Assembly (NCBI GenBank): GCA_932521025.1
Contig: OW051470.1
Span: forward strand, 10,560,783 to 10,624,782
DNA from: Oscheius onirici
Lineage: Eukaryota > Nematoda > Chromadorea > Rhabditida > Rhabditidae
Direction: 5' to 3'
Length of the DNA stretch: 64,000 bases
Made by a program: the position numbers and the translations under genes. The notes below the pieces were generated by a model. The model was not told the origin of the DNA and did not search any database. It saw nothing but the letters and a program-made list of their open reading frames with translations. Within the stretch, counting starts at the first letter, position 1; each line of letters begins with the position of its first letter. Shown here one piece after another: positions 13,301-29,704 of this stretch.

Positions 13301-16300
13301 CCATAGAATGGCCAGGCTGAAACTAACTACCATAAAATAGCCTGGCTGAAAGTAACTACCATAGAATGGCCAGGCTGAAAGTAACTACCATAGAATAGCC
13401 AGGCTGAAAGTAACTACCATAAAATAGCCTGGCTGAAAGTAACTACCATAAAATAGCCTGGCTGAAAGTAACTACCATAGAATGGCCAGGCTGAAAGTAA
13501 CTACCATAGAATAGCCTGGCTGAAAGTAACTACCATAGAATGGCCAGGCTGAAAGTAACTACCATAGAATAGCCTGGCTGAAAGTAACTACCATAGAATG
13601 GCCAGGCTGAAAGTAACTACCATAGAATAGCCTGGCTGAAAGTAACTACCATAGAATAGCCTGGCTGAAAGTAACTACCATAGAATGGCCAGGCTGAAAG
13701 TAACTACCATAGAATAGCCTGGCTGAAAGTAACTACCATAGAATGGCCAGGCTGAAAGTAACTACCATAAAATAGCCTGGCTGAAAGTAACTACCATAGA
13801 ATGGCCAGGCTGAAAGTAACTACCATAGAATAGCCTGGCTGAAAGTAACTACCATAGAATGGCCAGGCTGAAAGTAACTACCATGGAATAGCCTGGCTGA
13901 AAGTAACTACCATAGAAAAGCCTGGCTGAAAGTAACTACCATAGAATAGCCTGGCTGAAAGTAACTACCATAGAATGGCCAGGCTGAATGTAACTACCAT
14001 AGAATAGCCTGGCTGAAAGTAACTACCATAGAATGGCCAGGCTGAAAGTAACTACCATAAAATAGCCTGGCTGAAAGTAACTACCATAGAATGGCCAGGC
14101 TGAAAGTAACTACCATAGAATAGCCTGGCTGAAAGTAACTACCATAGAATGGCCAGGCTGAAAGTAACTACCATAGAATAGCCTGGCTGAAAGTAACTAC
14201 CATAGAATAGCCTGGCTGAAAGTAACTACCATAGAATAGCCTGGCTGAAAGTAACTACCACAGAAAAGCCTGGCTGAAAGTAACTACCATAGAATGGCCT
14301 GGCTGAAAGTAATTACCATAGAATGGCCTGGCTGATTGTAACTACCATAGAATGGCCTGGCTGAAAGTAACTACCATAGAATAGCCTGGCTGAAAGTAAC
14401 TACCATAGAATAGCCTGGCTGAAAGTAACTACCATAGAATGGCCAGGCTGAAAGTAACTACCATAAAATAGCCTGGCTGAAAGTAACTACCATAGAATGG
14501 CCAGGCTGAAAGTAACTACCATAGAATAGCCTGGCTGAAAGTAACTACCATAAAATAGCCTGGCTGAAAGTAACTACCATAAAATAGCCTGGCTGAAAGT
14601 AACTACCATAGAATGGCCAGGCTGAAAGTAACTACCATAGAATAGCCTGGCTGAAAGTAACTACCATAGAATGGCCAGGCTGAAAGTAACTACCATAGAA
14701 TAGCCTGGCTGAAAGTAACTACCATAGAATGGCCAGGCTGAAAGTAACTACCATAGAATGGCCAGGCTGAAAGTAACTACCATAAATTAGCCTGGCTGAA
14801 AGTAACTACCATAGAATGGCCAGGCTGAAAGTAACTACCATAGAATAGCCTGGCTGAAAGTAACTACCATAGAATGGCCTGGCTGAAAGTAACTACCATA
14901 AAATAGCCTGGCTGAAAATAACTACCATAGAATGGCCAGGCTGAAAGTAACTACCATAGAATAGCCTGGCTGAAAGTAACTACCATAGAATAGCCTGGCT
15001 GAAAGTAACTACCACAGAAAAGCCTGGCTGAAAGTAACTACCATAGAATGGCCTGGCTGAAAGTAATTACCATAGAATGGCCTGGCTGATTGTAACTACC
15101 ATAGAATGGCCTGGCTGAAAGTAACTACCATAGAATAGCCTGGCTGAAAGTAACTACCATAGAATAGCCTGGCTGAAAGTAACTACCATAGAATGGCCAG
15201 GCTGAAAGTAACTACCATAAAATAGCCTGGCTGAAAGTAACTACCATAAAATAGCCTGGCTGAAAGTAACTACCATAGAATGGCCAGGCTGAAAGTAACT
15301 ACCATAGAATAGCCTGGCTGAAAGTAACTACCATAGAATGGCCAGGCTGAAAGTAACTACCATAGAATAGCCTGGCTGAAAGTAACTACCATAGAATGGC
15401 CAGGCTGAAAGTAACTACCATAAAATAGCCTGGCTGAAAGTAACTACCATAGAATGGCCAGGCTGAAAGTAACTACCATAGAATGGCCAGGCTGAAAGTA
15501 ACTACCATAGAATGGCCAGGCTGAAAGTAACTACCATAGAATGGCCAGGCTGAAAGTAACTACCATAAAATAGCCTGGCTGAAAGTAACTACCATAGAAT
15601 GGCCAGGCTGAAAGTAACTACCATAGAATAGCCTGGCTGAAAGTAACTACCATAGAATGGCCTGGCTGAAAGTAACTACCATAGAATAGCCTGGCTGAAA
15701 GTAACTACCACAGAAAAGCCTGGCTGAAAGTAACTACCATAGAATGGCCTGGCTGAAAGTAATTACCATAGAATGGCCTGGCTGATTGTAACTACCATAG
15801 AATGGCCTGGCTGAAAGTAACTACCATAAAATAGCCTGGCTGAAAGTAACTACCATAGAATGGCCAGGCTGAAAGTAACTACCATAGAATAGCCTGGCTG
15901 AAAGTAACTACCATAAAATAGCCTGGCTGAAAGTAACTACCATAAAATAGCCTGGCTGAAAGTAACTACCATAGAATGGCCAGGCTGAAAGTAACTACCA
16001 TAGAATAGCCTGGCTGAAAGTAACTACCATAGAATGGCCAGGCTGAAAGTAACTACCATAGAATAGCCTGGCTGAAAGTAACTACCATAGAATGGCCAGG
16101 CTGAAAGTAACTACCATAAAATAGCCTGGCTGAAAGTAACTACCATAGAATGGCCAGGCTGAAAGTAACTACCATAGAATGGCCAGGCTGAAAGTAACTA
16201 CCATAGAATGGCCAGGCTGAAAGTAACTACCATAGAATGGCCAGGCTGAAAGTAACTACCATAAAATAGCCTGGCTGAAAGTAACTACCATAGAATGGCC

Positions 16301-19300
16301 AGGCTGAAAGTAACTACCATAGAATAGCCTGGCTGAAAGTAACTACCATAGAATGGCCTGGCTGAAAGTAACTACCATAAAATAGCCTGGCTGAAAGTAA
16401 CTACCATAGAATAGCCTGGCTGAAAGTAACTACCATAGAATAGCCTGGCTGAAAGTAACTACCATAGAATGGCCAGGCTGAAAGTAACTACCATAGAATA
16501 GCCTGGCTGAAAATAACTACCATAGAATGGCCAGGCTGAAAGTAACTACCATAGAATAGCCTGGCTGAAAGTAACTACCATAGAATAGCCTGGCTGAAAG
16601 TAACTACCATAGAATAGCCTGGCTGAAAGTAACTACCATAGAATGGCCAGGCTGAAAGTAACTACCATAGAATAGCCTGGCTGAAAGTAACTACCATAGA
16701 AAAGCCTGGCTGAAAGTAACTACCATAGAATAGCCTGGCTGAAAGTAACTACCATAGAATAGCCTGGCTGAAAGTAACTACCACAGAAAAGCCTGGCTGA
16801 AAGTAACTACCATAGAATGGCCTGGCTGAAAGTAATTACCATAGAATGGCCTGGCTGATTGTAACTACCATAGAATGGCCTGGCTGAAAGTAACTACCAT
16901 AGAATAGCCTGGCTGAAAGTAACTACCATAGAATAGCCTGGCTGAAAGTAACTACCATAGAATGGCCAGGCTGAAAGTAACTACCATAAAATAGCCTGGC
17001 TGAAAGTAACTACCATAGAATGGCCAGGCTGAAAGTAACTACCATAGAATAGCCTGGCTGAAAGTAACTACCATAAAATAGCCTGGCTGAAAGTAACTAC
17101 CATAAAATAGCCTGGCTGAAAGTAACTACCATAGAATGGCCAGGCTGAAAGTAACTACCATAGAATAGCCTGGCTGAAAGTAACTACCATAGAATGGCCT
17201 GGCTGAAAGTAACTACCATAGAATAGCCTGGCTGAAAGTAACTACCATAGAATGGCCAGGCTGAAAGTAACTACCATAAAATAGCCTGGCTGAAAGTAAC
17301 TACCATAGAATGGCCAGGCTGAAAGTAACTACCATAGAATGGCCAGGCTGAAAGTAACTACCATAGAATGGCCAGGCTGAAAGTAACTACCATAGAATGG
17401 CCAGGCTGAAAGTAACTACCATAAAATAGCCTGGCTGAAAGTAACTACCATAGAATGGCCAGGCTGAAAGTAACTACCATAGAATAGCCTGGCTGAAAGT
17501 AACTACCATAGAATGGCCTGGCTGAAAGTAACTACCATAAAATAGCCTGGCTGAAAGTAATTACCATAGAATGGCCTGGCTGATTGTAACTACCATAGAA
17601 TGGCCTGGCTGAAAGTAACTACCACAGAAAAGCCTGGCTGAAAGTAACTACCATAGAATGGCCAAGCTGAAAGTAACTACCATAAAATAGCCTGGCTGAA
17701 AGTAACTACCATAGAATGGCCAGGCTGAAAGTAACTACCATAGAATAGCCTGGCTGAAAGTAACTACCATAAAATAGCCTGGCTGAAAGTAACTACCATA
17801 AAATAGCCTGGCTGAAAGTAACTACCATAGAATGGCCAGGCTGAAAGTAACTACCATAGAATAGCCTGGCTGAAAGTAACTACCATAAAATAGCCTGGCT
17901 GAAAGTAACTACCATAAAATAGCCTGGCTGAAAGTAACTACCATAGAATGGCCAGGCTGAAAGTAACTACCATAGAATGGCCAGGCTGAAAGTAACTACC
18001 ATAGAATGGCCAGGCTGAAAGTAACTACCATAGAATGGCCAGGCTGAAAGTAACTACCATAGAATAGCCTGGCTGAAAGTAACTACCATAGAATGGCCAG
18101 GCTGAAAGTAACTACCATAGAATGGCCAGGCTGAAAGTAACTACCATAAAATAGCCTGGCTGAAAGTAACTACCATAGAATGGCCAGGCTGAAAGTAACT
18201 ACCATAGAATAGCCTGGCTGAAAGTAACTACCATAGAATGGCCAGGCTGAAAGTAACTACCATAGAATAGCCTGGCTGAAAGTAACTACCATAGAATGGC
18301 CAGGCTGAAAGTAACTACCATAGAATAGCCTGGCTGAAAGTAACTACCATAGAATGGCCTGGCTGAAAGTAACTACCATAGAATGGCCAGGCTGAAAGTA
18401 ACTACCATAGAATAGCCTGGCTGAAAGTAACTACCATAGAATGGCCAGGCTGAAAGTAACTACCATAGAATAGCCTGGCTGAAAGTAACTACCATAGAAT
18501 GGCCAGGCTGAAAGTAACTACCATAAAATAGCCTGGCTGAAAGTAACTACCATAAAATAGCCTGGCTGAAAGTAACTACCATAAAATAGCCTGGCTGAAA
18601 GTAACTACCATAGAATGGCCAGGCTGAAAGTAACTACCATAGAATAGCCTGGCTGAAAGTAACTACCATAGAATGGCCAGGCTGAAAGTAACTACCATAG
18701 AATGGCCTGGCTGAAAGTAACTACCATAGAATGGCCAGGCTGAAAGTAACTACCATAAAATAGCCTGGCTGAAAGTAACTACCATAGAATGGCCAGGCTG
18801 AAAGTAACTACCATAGAATAGCCTGGCTGAAAGTAACTACCATAGAATGGCCAGGCTGAAAGTAACTACCATGGAATAGCCTGGCTGAAAGTAACTACCA
18901 TAGAATAGCCTGGCTGAAAGTAACTACCATAAAATAGCCTGGCTGAAAGTAACTACCATAGAATAGCCTGGCTGAAAGTAACTACCATAGAATAGCCTGG
19001 CTGAAAGTAACTACCATAAAATAGCCTGGCTGAAAGTAACTACCATAAAATAGCCTGGCTGAAAGTAACTACCATAGAATGGCCAGGCTGAAAGTAACTA
19101 CCATAGAATGGCCAGGCTGAAAGTAACTACCATAGAATAGCCTGGCTGAAAGTAACTACCATAGAATAGCCTGGCTGAAAGTAACTACCATAGAATAGCC
19201 TGGCTGAAAGTAACTACCATAGAATAGCCTGGCTGAAAGTAACAACCATAGAATAGCCTGGCTGAAAGTAACTACCATAGAATAGCCTGGCTGAAAGTAA

Positions 19301-22300
19301 CTACCATAGAATGGCCAGGCTGAAAGTAACTACCATAGAATAGCCTGGCTGAAAGTAACTACCATAGAATAGCCTGGCTGAAAGTAACTACCATAGAATG
19401 GCCAGGCTGAAAGTAACTACCATAGAATAGCCTGGCTGAAAGTAACTACCACAGAAAAGCCTGGCTGAAAGTAACTACCATAGAATGGCCTGGCTGAAAG
19501 TAATTACCATAGAATGGCCTGGCTGATTGTAACTACCATAGAATGGCCTGGCTGAAAGTAACTACCATGGAATAGCCTGGCTGAAAGTAACTACCATAGA
19601 AAAGCCTGGCTGAAAGTAACTACCATAGAATAGCCTGGCTGAAAGTAACTACCATAGAATGGTCAGGCTGAAAGCAACTACCATAGAATGCCAGGTTGAA
19701 AGTAACTACCATAGAATGGCCAGGCTGAAAGTAACTACCATAGAATGGCCAGGCTGAAAGTAACTACCATAGAATAGCCAGGCTGAAAGTAACTACCATA
19801 GAATGGCCAGGCTGAAAGTAACTACCATAGAATAGCCTGGCTGAAAGTAACTACCATAGAATAGCCTGGCTGAAAGTAACTACCATAGAATAGCCTGGCT
19901 GAAAGTAACTACCATAGAATGGTCAGGCTGAAAGCAACTACCATAGAATGGCCAGGTTGAAAGTAACTACCATAGAATGGCCAGGCTGAAAGTAACTACC
20001 ATAGAATGGCCAGGCTGAAAGTAACTACCATAGAATAGCCAGGCTGAAAGTAACTACCATAGAATGGCCAGGCTGAAAGTAACTACCATAGAATAGCCTG
20101 GCTGAAAGTAACTACCATAGAATAGCCAGGCTGAAAGTAACTACCATAGAATGGCCAGGCTGAAAGTAACTACCATAGAATAGCCTGGCTGAAAGTAACT
20201 ACCATAAAATAGCCTGGCTGAAAGTAACTACCATAAAATAGCCTGGCTGAAAGTAACTACCATAGAATGGCCAGGCTGAAAGTAACTACCATAGAATAGC
20301 CTGGCTGAAAGTAACTACCATAGAATGGCCAGGCTGAAAGTAACTACCATAGAATAGCCTGGCTGAAAGTAACTACCATAGAATAGCCTGGCTGAAAGTA
20401 ACTACCATAGAATAGCCTGGCTGAAAGTAACTACCATAGAATGGCCAGGCTGAAAGTAACTACCATAAAATAGCCTGGCTGAAAGTAACTACCATAGAAT
20501 GGCCAGGCTGAAAGTAACTACCATAGAATAGCCTGGCTGAAAGTAACTACCATAGAATGGCCAGGCTGAAAGTAACTACCATAGAATAGCCTGGCTGAAA
20601 GTAACTACCATAGAATGGCCTGGCTGAAAGTAACTACCATAGAATGGCCAGGCTGAAAGTAACTACCATAGAATAGCCTGGCTGAAAGTAACTACCATAG
20701 AATGGCCAGGCTGAAAGTAACTACCATAGAATAGCCTGGCTGAAAGTAACTACCATAGAATGGCCAGGCTGAAAGTAACTACCATAAAATAGCCTGGCTG
20801 AAAGTAACTACCATAAAATAGCCTGGCTGAAAGTAACTACCATAGAATGGCCAGGCTGAAAGTAACTACCATAGAATAGCCTGGCTGAAAGTAACTACCA
20901 TAGAATGGCCAGGCTGAAAGTAACTACCATAGAATAGCCTGGCTGAAAGTAACTACCATAGAATGGCCTGGCTGAAAGTAACTACCATAGAATGGCCAGG
21001 CTGAAAGTAACTACCATAGAATAGCCTGGCTGAAAGTAACTACCATAGAATGGCCAGGCTGAAAGTAACTACCATAGAATAGCCTGGCTGAAAGTAACTA
21101 CCATAGAATGGCCAGGCTGAAAGTAACTACCATAGAATAGCCTGGCTGAAAGTAACTACCATAGAATGGCCAGGCTGAAAGTAACTACCATAGAATGGCC
21201 TGGCTGAAAGTAACTACCATAGAATGGCCAGGCTGAAAGTAACTACCATAAAATAGCCTGGCTGAAAGTAACTACCATAGAATGGCCAGGCTGAAAGTAA
21301 CTACCATAGAATAGCCTGGCTGAAAGTAACTACCATAGAATGGCCAGGCTGAAAGTAACTACCATGGAATAGCCTGGCTGAAAGTAACTACCATAGAATA
21401 GCCTGGCTGAAAGTAACTACCATAAAATAGCCTGGCTGAAAGTAACTACCATAGAATAGCCTGGCTGAAAGTAACTACCATAGAATGGCCAGGCTGAAAC
21501 TAACTACCATAAAATAGCCTGGCTGAAAGTAACTACCATAGAATGGCCAGGCTGAAAGTAACTACCATAGAATAGCCAGGCTGAAAGTAACTACCATAAA
21601 ATGGCCAGGCTGAAAGTAACTACCATAGAATAGCCTGGCTGAAAGTAACTACCATAGAATAGCCTGGCTGAAAGTAACTACCATAGAATAGCCAGGCTGA
21701 AAGTAACTACCATAGAATAGCCAGGCTGAAAGTAACTACCATAGAATGGCCAGGCTGAAAGTAACTACCATAGAATAGCCTGGCTGAAAGTAACTACCAT
21801 AGAATAGCCTGGCTGAAAGTAACTACCATAGAATAGCCTGGCTGAAAGTAACTACCATAAAATAGCCTGGCTGAAAGTAACTACCATAGAATGGCCAGGC
21901 TGAAAGTAACTACCATAGAATAGCCTGGCTGAAAGTAACTACCATAGAATAGCCTGGCTGAAAGTAACTACCATAGAATGGCCAGGCTGAAAGTAACTAC
22001 CATAGAATAGCCTGGCTGAAAGTAACTACCATAGAATAGCCTGGCTGAAAGTAACTACCATAGAATAGCCTGGCTGAAAGTAACTACCATAGAATGGCCA
22101 GGCTGAAAGTAACTACCATAGAATAGCCTGGCTGAAAGTAACTACCATAGAATGGCCAGGCTGAAAGTAACTACCATAGAATAGCCTGGCTGAAAGTAAC
22201 TACCATAGAATGGCCAGGCTGAAAGTAACTACCATGGAATAGCCTGGCTGAAAGTAACTACCATAGAAAAGCCTGGCTGAAAGTAACTACCATAGAATAG

Positions 22301-25300
22301 CCTGGCTGAAAGTAACTACCATAGAATGGCCAGGCTGAATGTAACTACCATAGAATAGCCTGGCTGAAAGTAACTACCATAGAATGGCCAGGCTGAAAGT
22401 AACTACCATAAAATAGCCTGGCTGAAAGTAACTACCATAGAATGGCCAGGCTGAAAGTAACTACCATAGAATGGCCAGGCTGAAAGTAACTACCATAGAA
22501 TAGCCTGGCTGAAAGTAACTACCATAGAATAGCCTGGCTGAAAGTAACTACCATAGAATGGCCAGGCTGAAAGTAACTACCATAGAATAGCCTGGCTGAA
22601 AGTAACTACCACAGAAAAGCCTGGCTGAAAGTAACTACCATAGAATGGCCTGGCTGAAAGTAATTACCATAGAATGGCCTGGCTGATTGTAACTACCATA
22701 GAATGGCCTGGCTGAAAGTAACTACCATGGAATAGCCTGGCTGAAAGTAACTACCATAGAAAAGCCTGGCTGAAAGTAACTACCATAGAATAGCCTGGCT
22801 GAAAGTAACTACCATAGAATGGTCAGGCTGAAAGCAACTACCATAGAATGGCCAGGTTGAAAGTAACTACCATAGAATGGCCAGGCTGAAAGTAACTACC
22901 ATAGAATGGCCAGGCTGAAAGTAACTACCATAGAATAGCCAGGCTGAAAGTAACTACCATAGAATGGCCAGGCTGAAAGTAACTACCATAGAATAGCCTG
23001 GCTGAAAGTAACTACCATAGAATGGCCAGGCTGAAAGTAACTACCATAGAATAGCCTGGCTGAAAGTAACTACCACAGAAAAGCCTGGCTGAAAGTAACT
23101 ACCATAGAATGGCCTGGCTGAAAGTAATTACCATAGAATGGCCTGGCTGATTGTAACTACCATAGAATGGCCTGGCTGAAAGTAACTACCATGGAATAGC
23201 CTGGCTGAAAGTAACTACCATAGAAAAGCCTGGCTGAAAGTAACTACCATAGAATAGCCTGGCTGAAAGTAACTACCATAGAATGGTCAGGCTGAAAGCA
23301 ACTACCATAGAATGGCCAGGTTGAAAGTAACTACCATAGAATGGCCAGGCTGAAAGTAACTACCATAGAATGGCCAGGCTGAAAGTAACTACCATAGAAT
23401 AGCCAGGCTGAAAGTAACTACCATAGAATGGCCAGGCTGAAAGTAACTACCATAGAATAGCCTGGCTGAAAGTAACTACCATAGAATAGCCTGGCTGAAA
23501 GTAACTACCATAGAATAGCCTGGCTGAAAGTAACTACCATAAAATAGCCTGGCTGAAAGTAACTACCATAAAATAGCCTGGCTGAAAGTAACTACCATAG
23601 AATGGCCAGGCTGAAAGTAACTACCATAGAATAGCCTGGCTGAAAGTAACTACCATAGAATGGCCAGGCTGAAAGTAACTACCATAGAATAGCCTGGCTG
23701 AAAGTAACTACCATAGAATAGCCTGGCTGAAAGTAACTACCATAGAATAGCCTGGCTGAAAGTAACTACCATAGAATGGCCAGGCTGAAAGTAACTACCA
23801 TAAAATAGCCTGGCTGAAAGTAACTACCATAGAATGGCCAGGCTGAAAGTAACTACCATAGAATAGCCTGGCTGAAAGTAACTACCATAGAATGGCCAGG
23901 CTGAAAGTAACTACCATAGAATAGCCTGGCTGAAAGTAACTACCATAGAATGGCCTGGCTGAAAGTAACTACCATAGAATGGCCAGGCTGAAAGTAACTA
24001 CCATAGAATAGCCTGGCTGAAAGTAACTACCATAGAATGGCCAGGCTGAAAGTAACTACCATAAAATAGCCTGGCTGAAAGTAACTACCATAAAATAGCC
24101 TGGCTGAAAGTAACTACCATAAAATAGCCTGGCTGAAAGTAACTACCATAGAATGGCCAGGCTGAAAGTAACTACCATAGAATAGCCTGGCTGAAAGTAA
24201 CTACCATAGAATGGCCAGGCTGAAAGTAACTACCATAGAATGGCCTGGCTGAAAGTAACTACCATAGAATGGCCAGGCTGAAAGTAACTACCATAAAATA
24301 GCCTGGCTGAAAGTAACTACCATAGAATGGCCAGGCTGAAAGTAACTACCATAGAATAGCCTGGCTGAAAGTAACTACCATAGAATGGCCAGGCTGAAAG
24401 TAACTACCATGGAATAGCCTGGCTGAAAGTAACTACCATAAAATAGCCTGGCTGAAAGTAACTACCATAGAATAGCCTGGCTGAAAGTAACTACCATAGA
24501 ATGGCCAGGCTGAAACTAACTACCATAAAATAGCCTGGCTGAAAGTAACTACCATAGAATGGCCAGGCTGAAAGTAACTACCATAGAATAGCCAGGCTGA
24601 AAGTAACTACCATAGAATGGCCAGGCTGAAAGTAACTACCATAGAATAGCCTGGCTGAAAGTAACTACCATAGAATAGCCTGGCTGAAAGTAACTACCAT
24701 AGAATAGCCAGGCTGAAAGTAACTACCATAGAATAGCCAGGCTGAAAGTAACTACCATAGAATGGCCAGGCTGAAAGTAACTACCATAGAATAGCCTGGC
24801 TGAAAGTAACTACCATAGAATAGCCTGGCTGAAAGTAACTACCATAGAATAGCCTGGCTGAAAGTAACTACCATAAAATAGCCTGGCTGAAAGTAACTAC
24901 CATAAAATAGCCTGGCTGAAAGTAACTACCATAGAATGGCCAGGCTGAAAGTAACTACCATAGAATAGCCTGGCTGAAAGTAACTACCATAGAATGGCCA
25001 GGCTGAAAGTAACTACCATAGAATAGCCTGGCTGAAAGTAACTACCATAGAATAGCCTGGCTGAAAGTAACTACCATAGAATGGCCAGGCTGAAAGTAAC
25101 TACCATAGAATAGCCTGGCTGAAAGTAACTACCATAGAATGGCCAGGCTGAAAGTAACTACCATAGAATAGCCTGGCTGAAAGTAACTACCATAGAATGG
25201 CCAGGCTGAAAGTAACTACCATGGAATAGCCTGGCTGAAAGTAACTACCATAGAATGGCCAGGCTGAAAGTAACTACCATGGAATAGCCTGGCTGAAAGT

Positions 25301-28300
25301 AACTACCATAGAAAAGCCTGGCTGAAAGTAACTACCATAGAATAGCCTGGCTGAAAGTAACTACCATAGAATAGCCTGGCTGAAAGTAACTACCATAGAA
25401 TGGCCAGGCTGAAAGTAACTACCATAGAATAGCCTGGCTGAAAGTAACTACCATAGAATAGCCTGGCTGAAAGTAACTACCATAGAATAGCCTGGCTGAA
25501 AGTAACTACCATAGAATGGCCAGGCTGAAAGTAACTACCATAGAATAGCCTGGCTGAAAATAACTACCATAGAATGGCCAGGCTGAAAGTAACTACCATA
25601 GAATAGCCTGGCTGAAAGTAACTACCATAGAATAGCCTGGCTGAAAGTAACTACCATAGAATAGCCTGGCTGAAAGTAACTACCATAGAATGGCCAGGCT
25701 GAAAGTAACTACCACAGAATAGCCTGGCTGAAAGTAACTACCATAGAAAAGCCTGGCTGAAAGTAACTACCATAGAATAGCCTGGCTGAAAGTAACTACC
25801 ATAGAATAGCCTGGCTGAAAGTAACTACCACAGAAAAGCCTGGCTGAAAGTAACTACCATAGAATGGCCTGGCTGAAAGTAATTACCATAGAATGGCCTG
25901 GCTGATTGTAACTACCATAGAATGGCCTGGCTGAAAGTAACTACCATAGAATAGCCTGGCTGAAAGTAACTACCATAGAATAGCCTGGCTGAAAGTAACT
26001 ACCATAGAATGGCCAGGCTGAAAGTAACTACCATAAAATAGCCTGGCTGAAAGTAACTACCATAGAATGGCCAGGCTGAAAGTAACTACCATAGAATAGC
26101 CTGGCTGAAAGTAACTACCATAGAATGGCCAGGCTGAAAGTAACTACCACAGAATAGCCTGGCTGAAAGTAACTACCATAGAAAAGCCTGGCTGAAAGTA
26201 ACTACCATAGAATAGCCTGGCTGAAAGTAACTACCATAGAATAGCCTGGCTGAAAGTAACTACCACAGAAAAGCCTGGCTGAAAGTAACTACCATAGAAT
26301 GGCCTGGCTGAAAGTAATTACCATAGAATGGCCTGGCTGATTGTAACTACCATAGAATGGCCTGGCTGAAAGTAACTACCATAGAATAGCCTGGCTGAAA
26401 GTAACTACCATAGAATAGCCTGGCTGAAAGTAACTACCATAGAATGGCCAGGCTGAAAGTAACTACCATAAAATAGCCTGGCTGAAAGTAACTACCATAG
26501 AATGGCCAGGCTGAAAGTAACTACCATAGAATAGCCTGGCTGAAAGTAACTACCATAAAATAGCCTGGCTGAAAGTAACTACCATAAAATAGCCTGGCTG
26601 AAAGTAACTACCATAGAATGGCCAGGCTGAAAGTAACTACCACAGAATAGCCTGGCTGAAAGTAACTACCATAGAAAAGCCTGGCTGAAAGTAACTACCA
26701 TAGAATAGCCTGGCTGAAAGTAACTACCATAGAATAGCCTGGCTGAAAGTAACTACCACAGAAAAGCCTGGCTGAAAGTAACTACCATAGAATGGCCTGG
26801 CTGAAAGTAATTACCATAGAATGGCCTGGCTGATTGTAACTACCATAGAATGGCCTGGCTGAAAGTAACTACCATAGAATAGCCTGGCTGAAAGTAACTA
26901 CCATAGAATGGCCAGGCTGAAAGTAACTACCATAAAATAGCCTGGCTGAAAGTAACTACCATAGAATGGCCAGGCTGAAAGTAACTACCATAGAATAGCC
27001 TGGCTGAAAGTAACTACCATAAAATAGCCTGGCTGAAAGTAACTACCATAAAATAGCCTGGCTGAAAGTAACTACCATAGAATAGCCTGGCTGAAAGTAA
27101 CTACCATAGAATAGCCTGGCTGAAAGTAACTACCATAGAATGGCCAGGCTGAAAGTAACTACCATAGAATAGCCTGGCTGAAAGTAACTACCATAGAATG
27201 GCCAGGCTGAAAGTAACTACCATAGAATAGCCTGGCTGAAAGTAACTACCATAGAATGGCCAGGCTGAAAGTAACTACCATGGAATAGCCTGGCTGAAAG
27301 TAACTACCATAGAATGGCCAGGCTGAAAGTAACTACCATGGAATAGCCTGGCTGAAAGTAACTACCATAGAAAAGCCTGGCTGAAAGTAACTACCATAGA
27401 ATAGCCTGGCTGAAAGTAACTACCATAGAATAGCCTGGCTGAAAGTAACTACCATAGAATGGCCAGGCTGAAAGTAACTACCATAGAATAGCCTGGCTGA
27501 AAGTAACTACCATAGAATAGCCTGGCTGAAAGTAACTACCATAGAATGGCCAGGCTGAAAGTAACTACCATAGAATAGCCTGGCTGAAAGTAACTACCAT
27601 AGAATGGCCAGGCTGAAAGTAACTACCATAGAATAGCCTGGCTGAAAGTAACTACCATAGAATGGCCAGGCTGAAAGTAACTACCATAGAATAGCCTGGC
27701 TGAAAGTAACTACCATAGAATAGCCTGGCTGAAAGTAACTACCATAGAATAGCCTGGCTGAAAGTAACTACCATAGAATGGCCAGGCTGAAAGTAACTAC
27801 CATAGAATAGCCTGGCTGAAAATAACTACCATAGAATGGCCAGGCTGAAAGTAACTACCATAGAATAGCCTGGCTGAAAGTAACTACCATAGAATAGCCT
27901 GGCTGAAAGTAACTACCATAGAATAGCCTGGCTGAAAGTAACTACCATAGAATGGCCAGGCTGAAAGTAACTACCACAGAATAGCCTGGCTGAAAGTAAC
28001 TACCATAGAAAAGCCAGGCTGAAAGTAACTACCATAGAATAGCCTGGCTGAAAGTAACTACCATAGAATAGCCTGGCTGAAAGTAACTACCACAGAAAAG
28101 CCTGGCTGAAAGTAACTACCATAGAATGGCCTGGCTGAAAGTAATTACCATAGAATGGCCTGGCTGATTGTAACTACCATAGAATGGCCTGGCTGAAAGT
28201 AACTACCATAGAATAGCCTGGCTGAAAGTAACTACCATAGAATAGCCTGGCTGAAAGTAACTACCATAGAATGGCCAGGCTGAAAGTAACTACCATAAAA

Positions 28301-29704
28301 TAGCCTGGCTGAAAGTAACTACCATAGAATGGCCAGGCTGAAAGTAACTACCATAGAATAGCCTGGCTGAAAGTAACTACCATAAAATAGCCTGGCTGAA
28401 AGTAACTACCATAAAATAGCCTGGCTGAAAGTAACTACCATAGAATGGCCAGGCTGAAAGTAACTACCATAGAATAGCCTGGCTGAAAGTAACTACCATA
28501 GAATGGCCAGGCTGAAAGTAACTACCATAGAATAGCCTGGCTGAAAGTAACTACCATAGAATGGCCAGGCTGAAAGTAACTACCATAGAATGGCCAGGCT
28601 GAAAGTAACTACCATAAATTAGCCTGGCTGAAAGTAACTACCATAGAATGGCCAGGCTGAAAGTAACTACCATAGAATAGCCTGGCTGAAAGTAACTACC
28701 ATAGAATGGCCTGGCTGAAAGTAACTACCATAGAATAGCCTGGCTGAAAGTAACTACCATAAAATAGCCTGGCTGAAAGTAACTACCATAAAATAGCCTG
28801 GCTGAAAGTAACTACCATAGAATGGCCAGGCTGAAAGTAACTACCATAGAATAGCCTGGCTGAAAGTAACTACCATAGAATGGCCAGGCTGAAAGTAACT
28901 ACCATAGAATGGCCAGGCTGAAAGTAACTACCATAGAATGGCCAGGCTGAAAGTAACTACCATAGAATAGCCTGGCTGAAAGTAACTACCATAGAATGGC
29001 CAGGCTGAAAGTAACTACCATAGAATAGCCTGGCTGAAAGTAACTACCATAAAATAGCCTGGCTGAAAGTAACTACCATAAAATAGCCTGGCTGAAAGTA
29101 ACTACCATAGAATGGCCAGGCTGAAAGTAACTACCATAGAATAGCCTGGCTGAAAGTAACTACCATAGAATGGCCAGGCTGAAAGTAACTACCATAGAAT
29201 GGCCAGGCTGAAAGTAACTACCATAGAATGGCCAGGCTGAAAGTAACTACCATAGAATGGCCAGGCTGAAAGTAACTACCATAAAATAGCCTGGCTGAAA
29301 GTAACTACCATAGAATGGCCAGGCTGAAAGTAACTACCATAGAATAGCCTGGCTGAAAGTAACTACCATAAAATAGCCTGGCTGAAAGTAACTACCATAG
29401 AATGGCCAGGCTGAAAGTAACTACCATAAAATAGCCTGGCTGAAAGTAACTACCATAGAATGGCCAGGCTGAAAGTAACTACCATAGAATGGCCAGGCTG
29501 AAAGTAACTACCATAGAATGGCCAGGCTGAAAGTAACTACCATAGAATGGCCAGGCTGAAAGTAACTACCATAAAATAGCCTGGCTGAAAGTAACTACCA
29601 TAGAATGGCCAGGCTGAAAGTAACTACCATAGAATAGCCTGGCTGAAAGTAACTACCATAGAATGGCCTGGCTGAAAGTAACTACCATAAAATAGCCTGG
29701 CTGA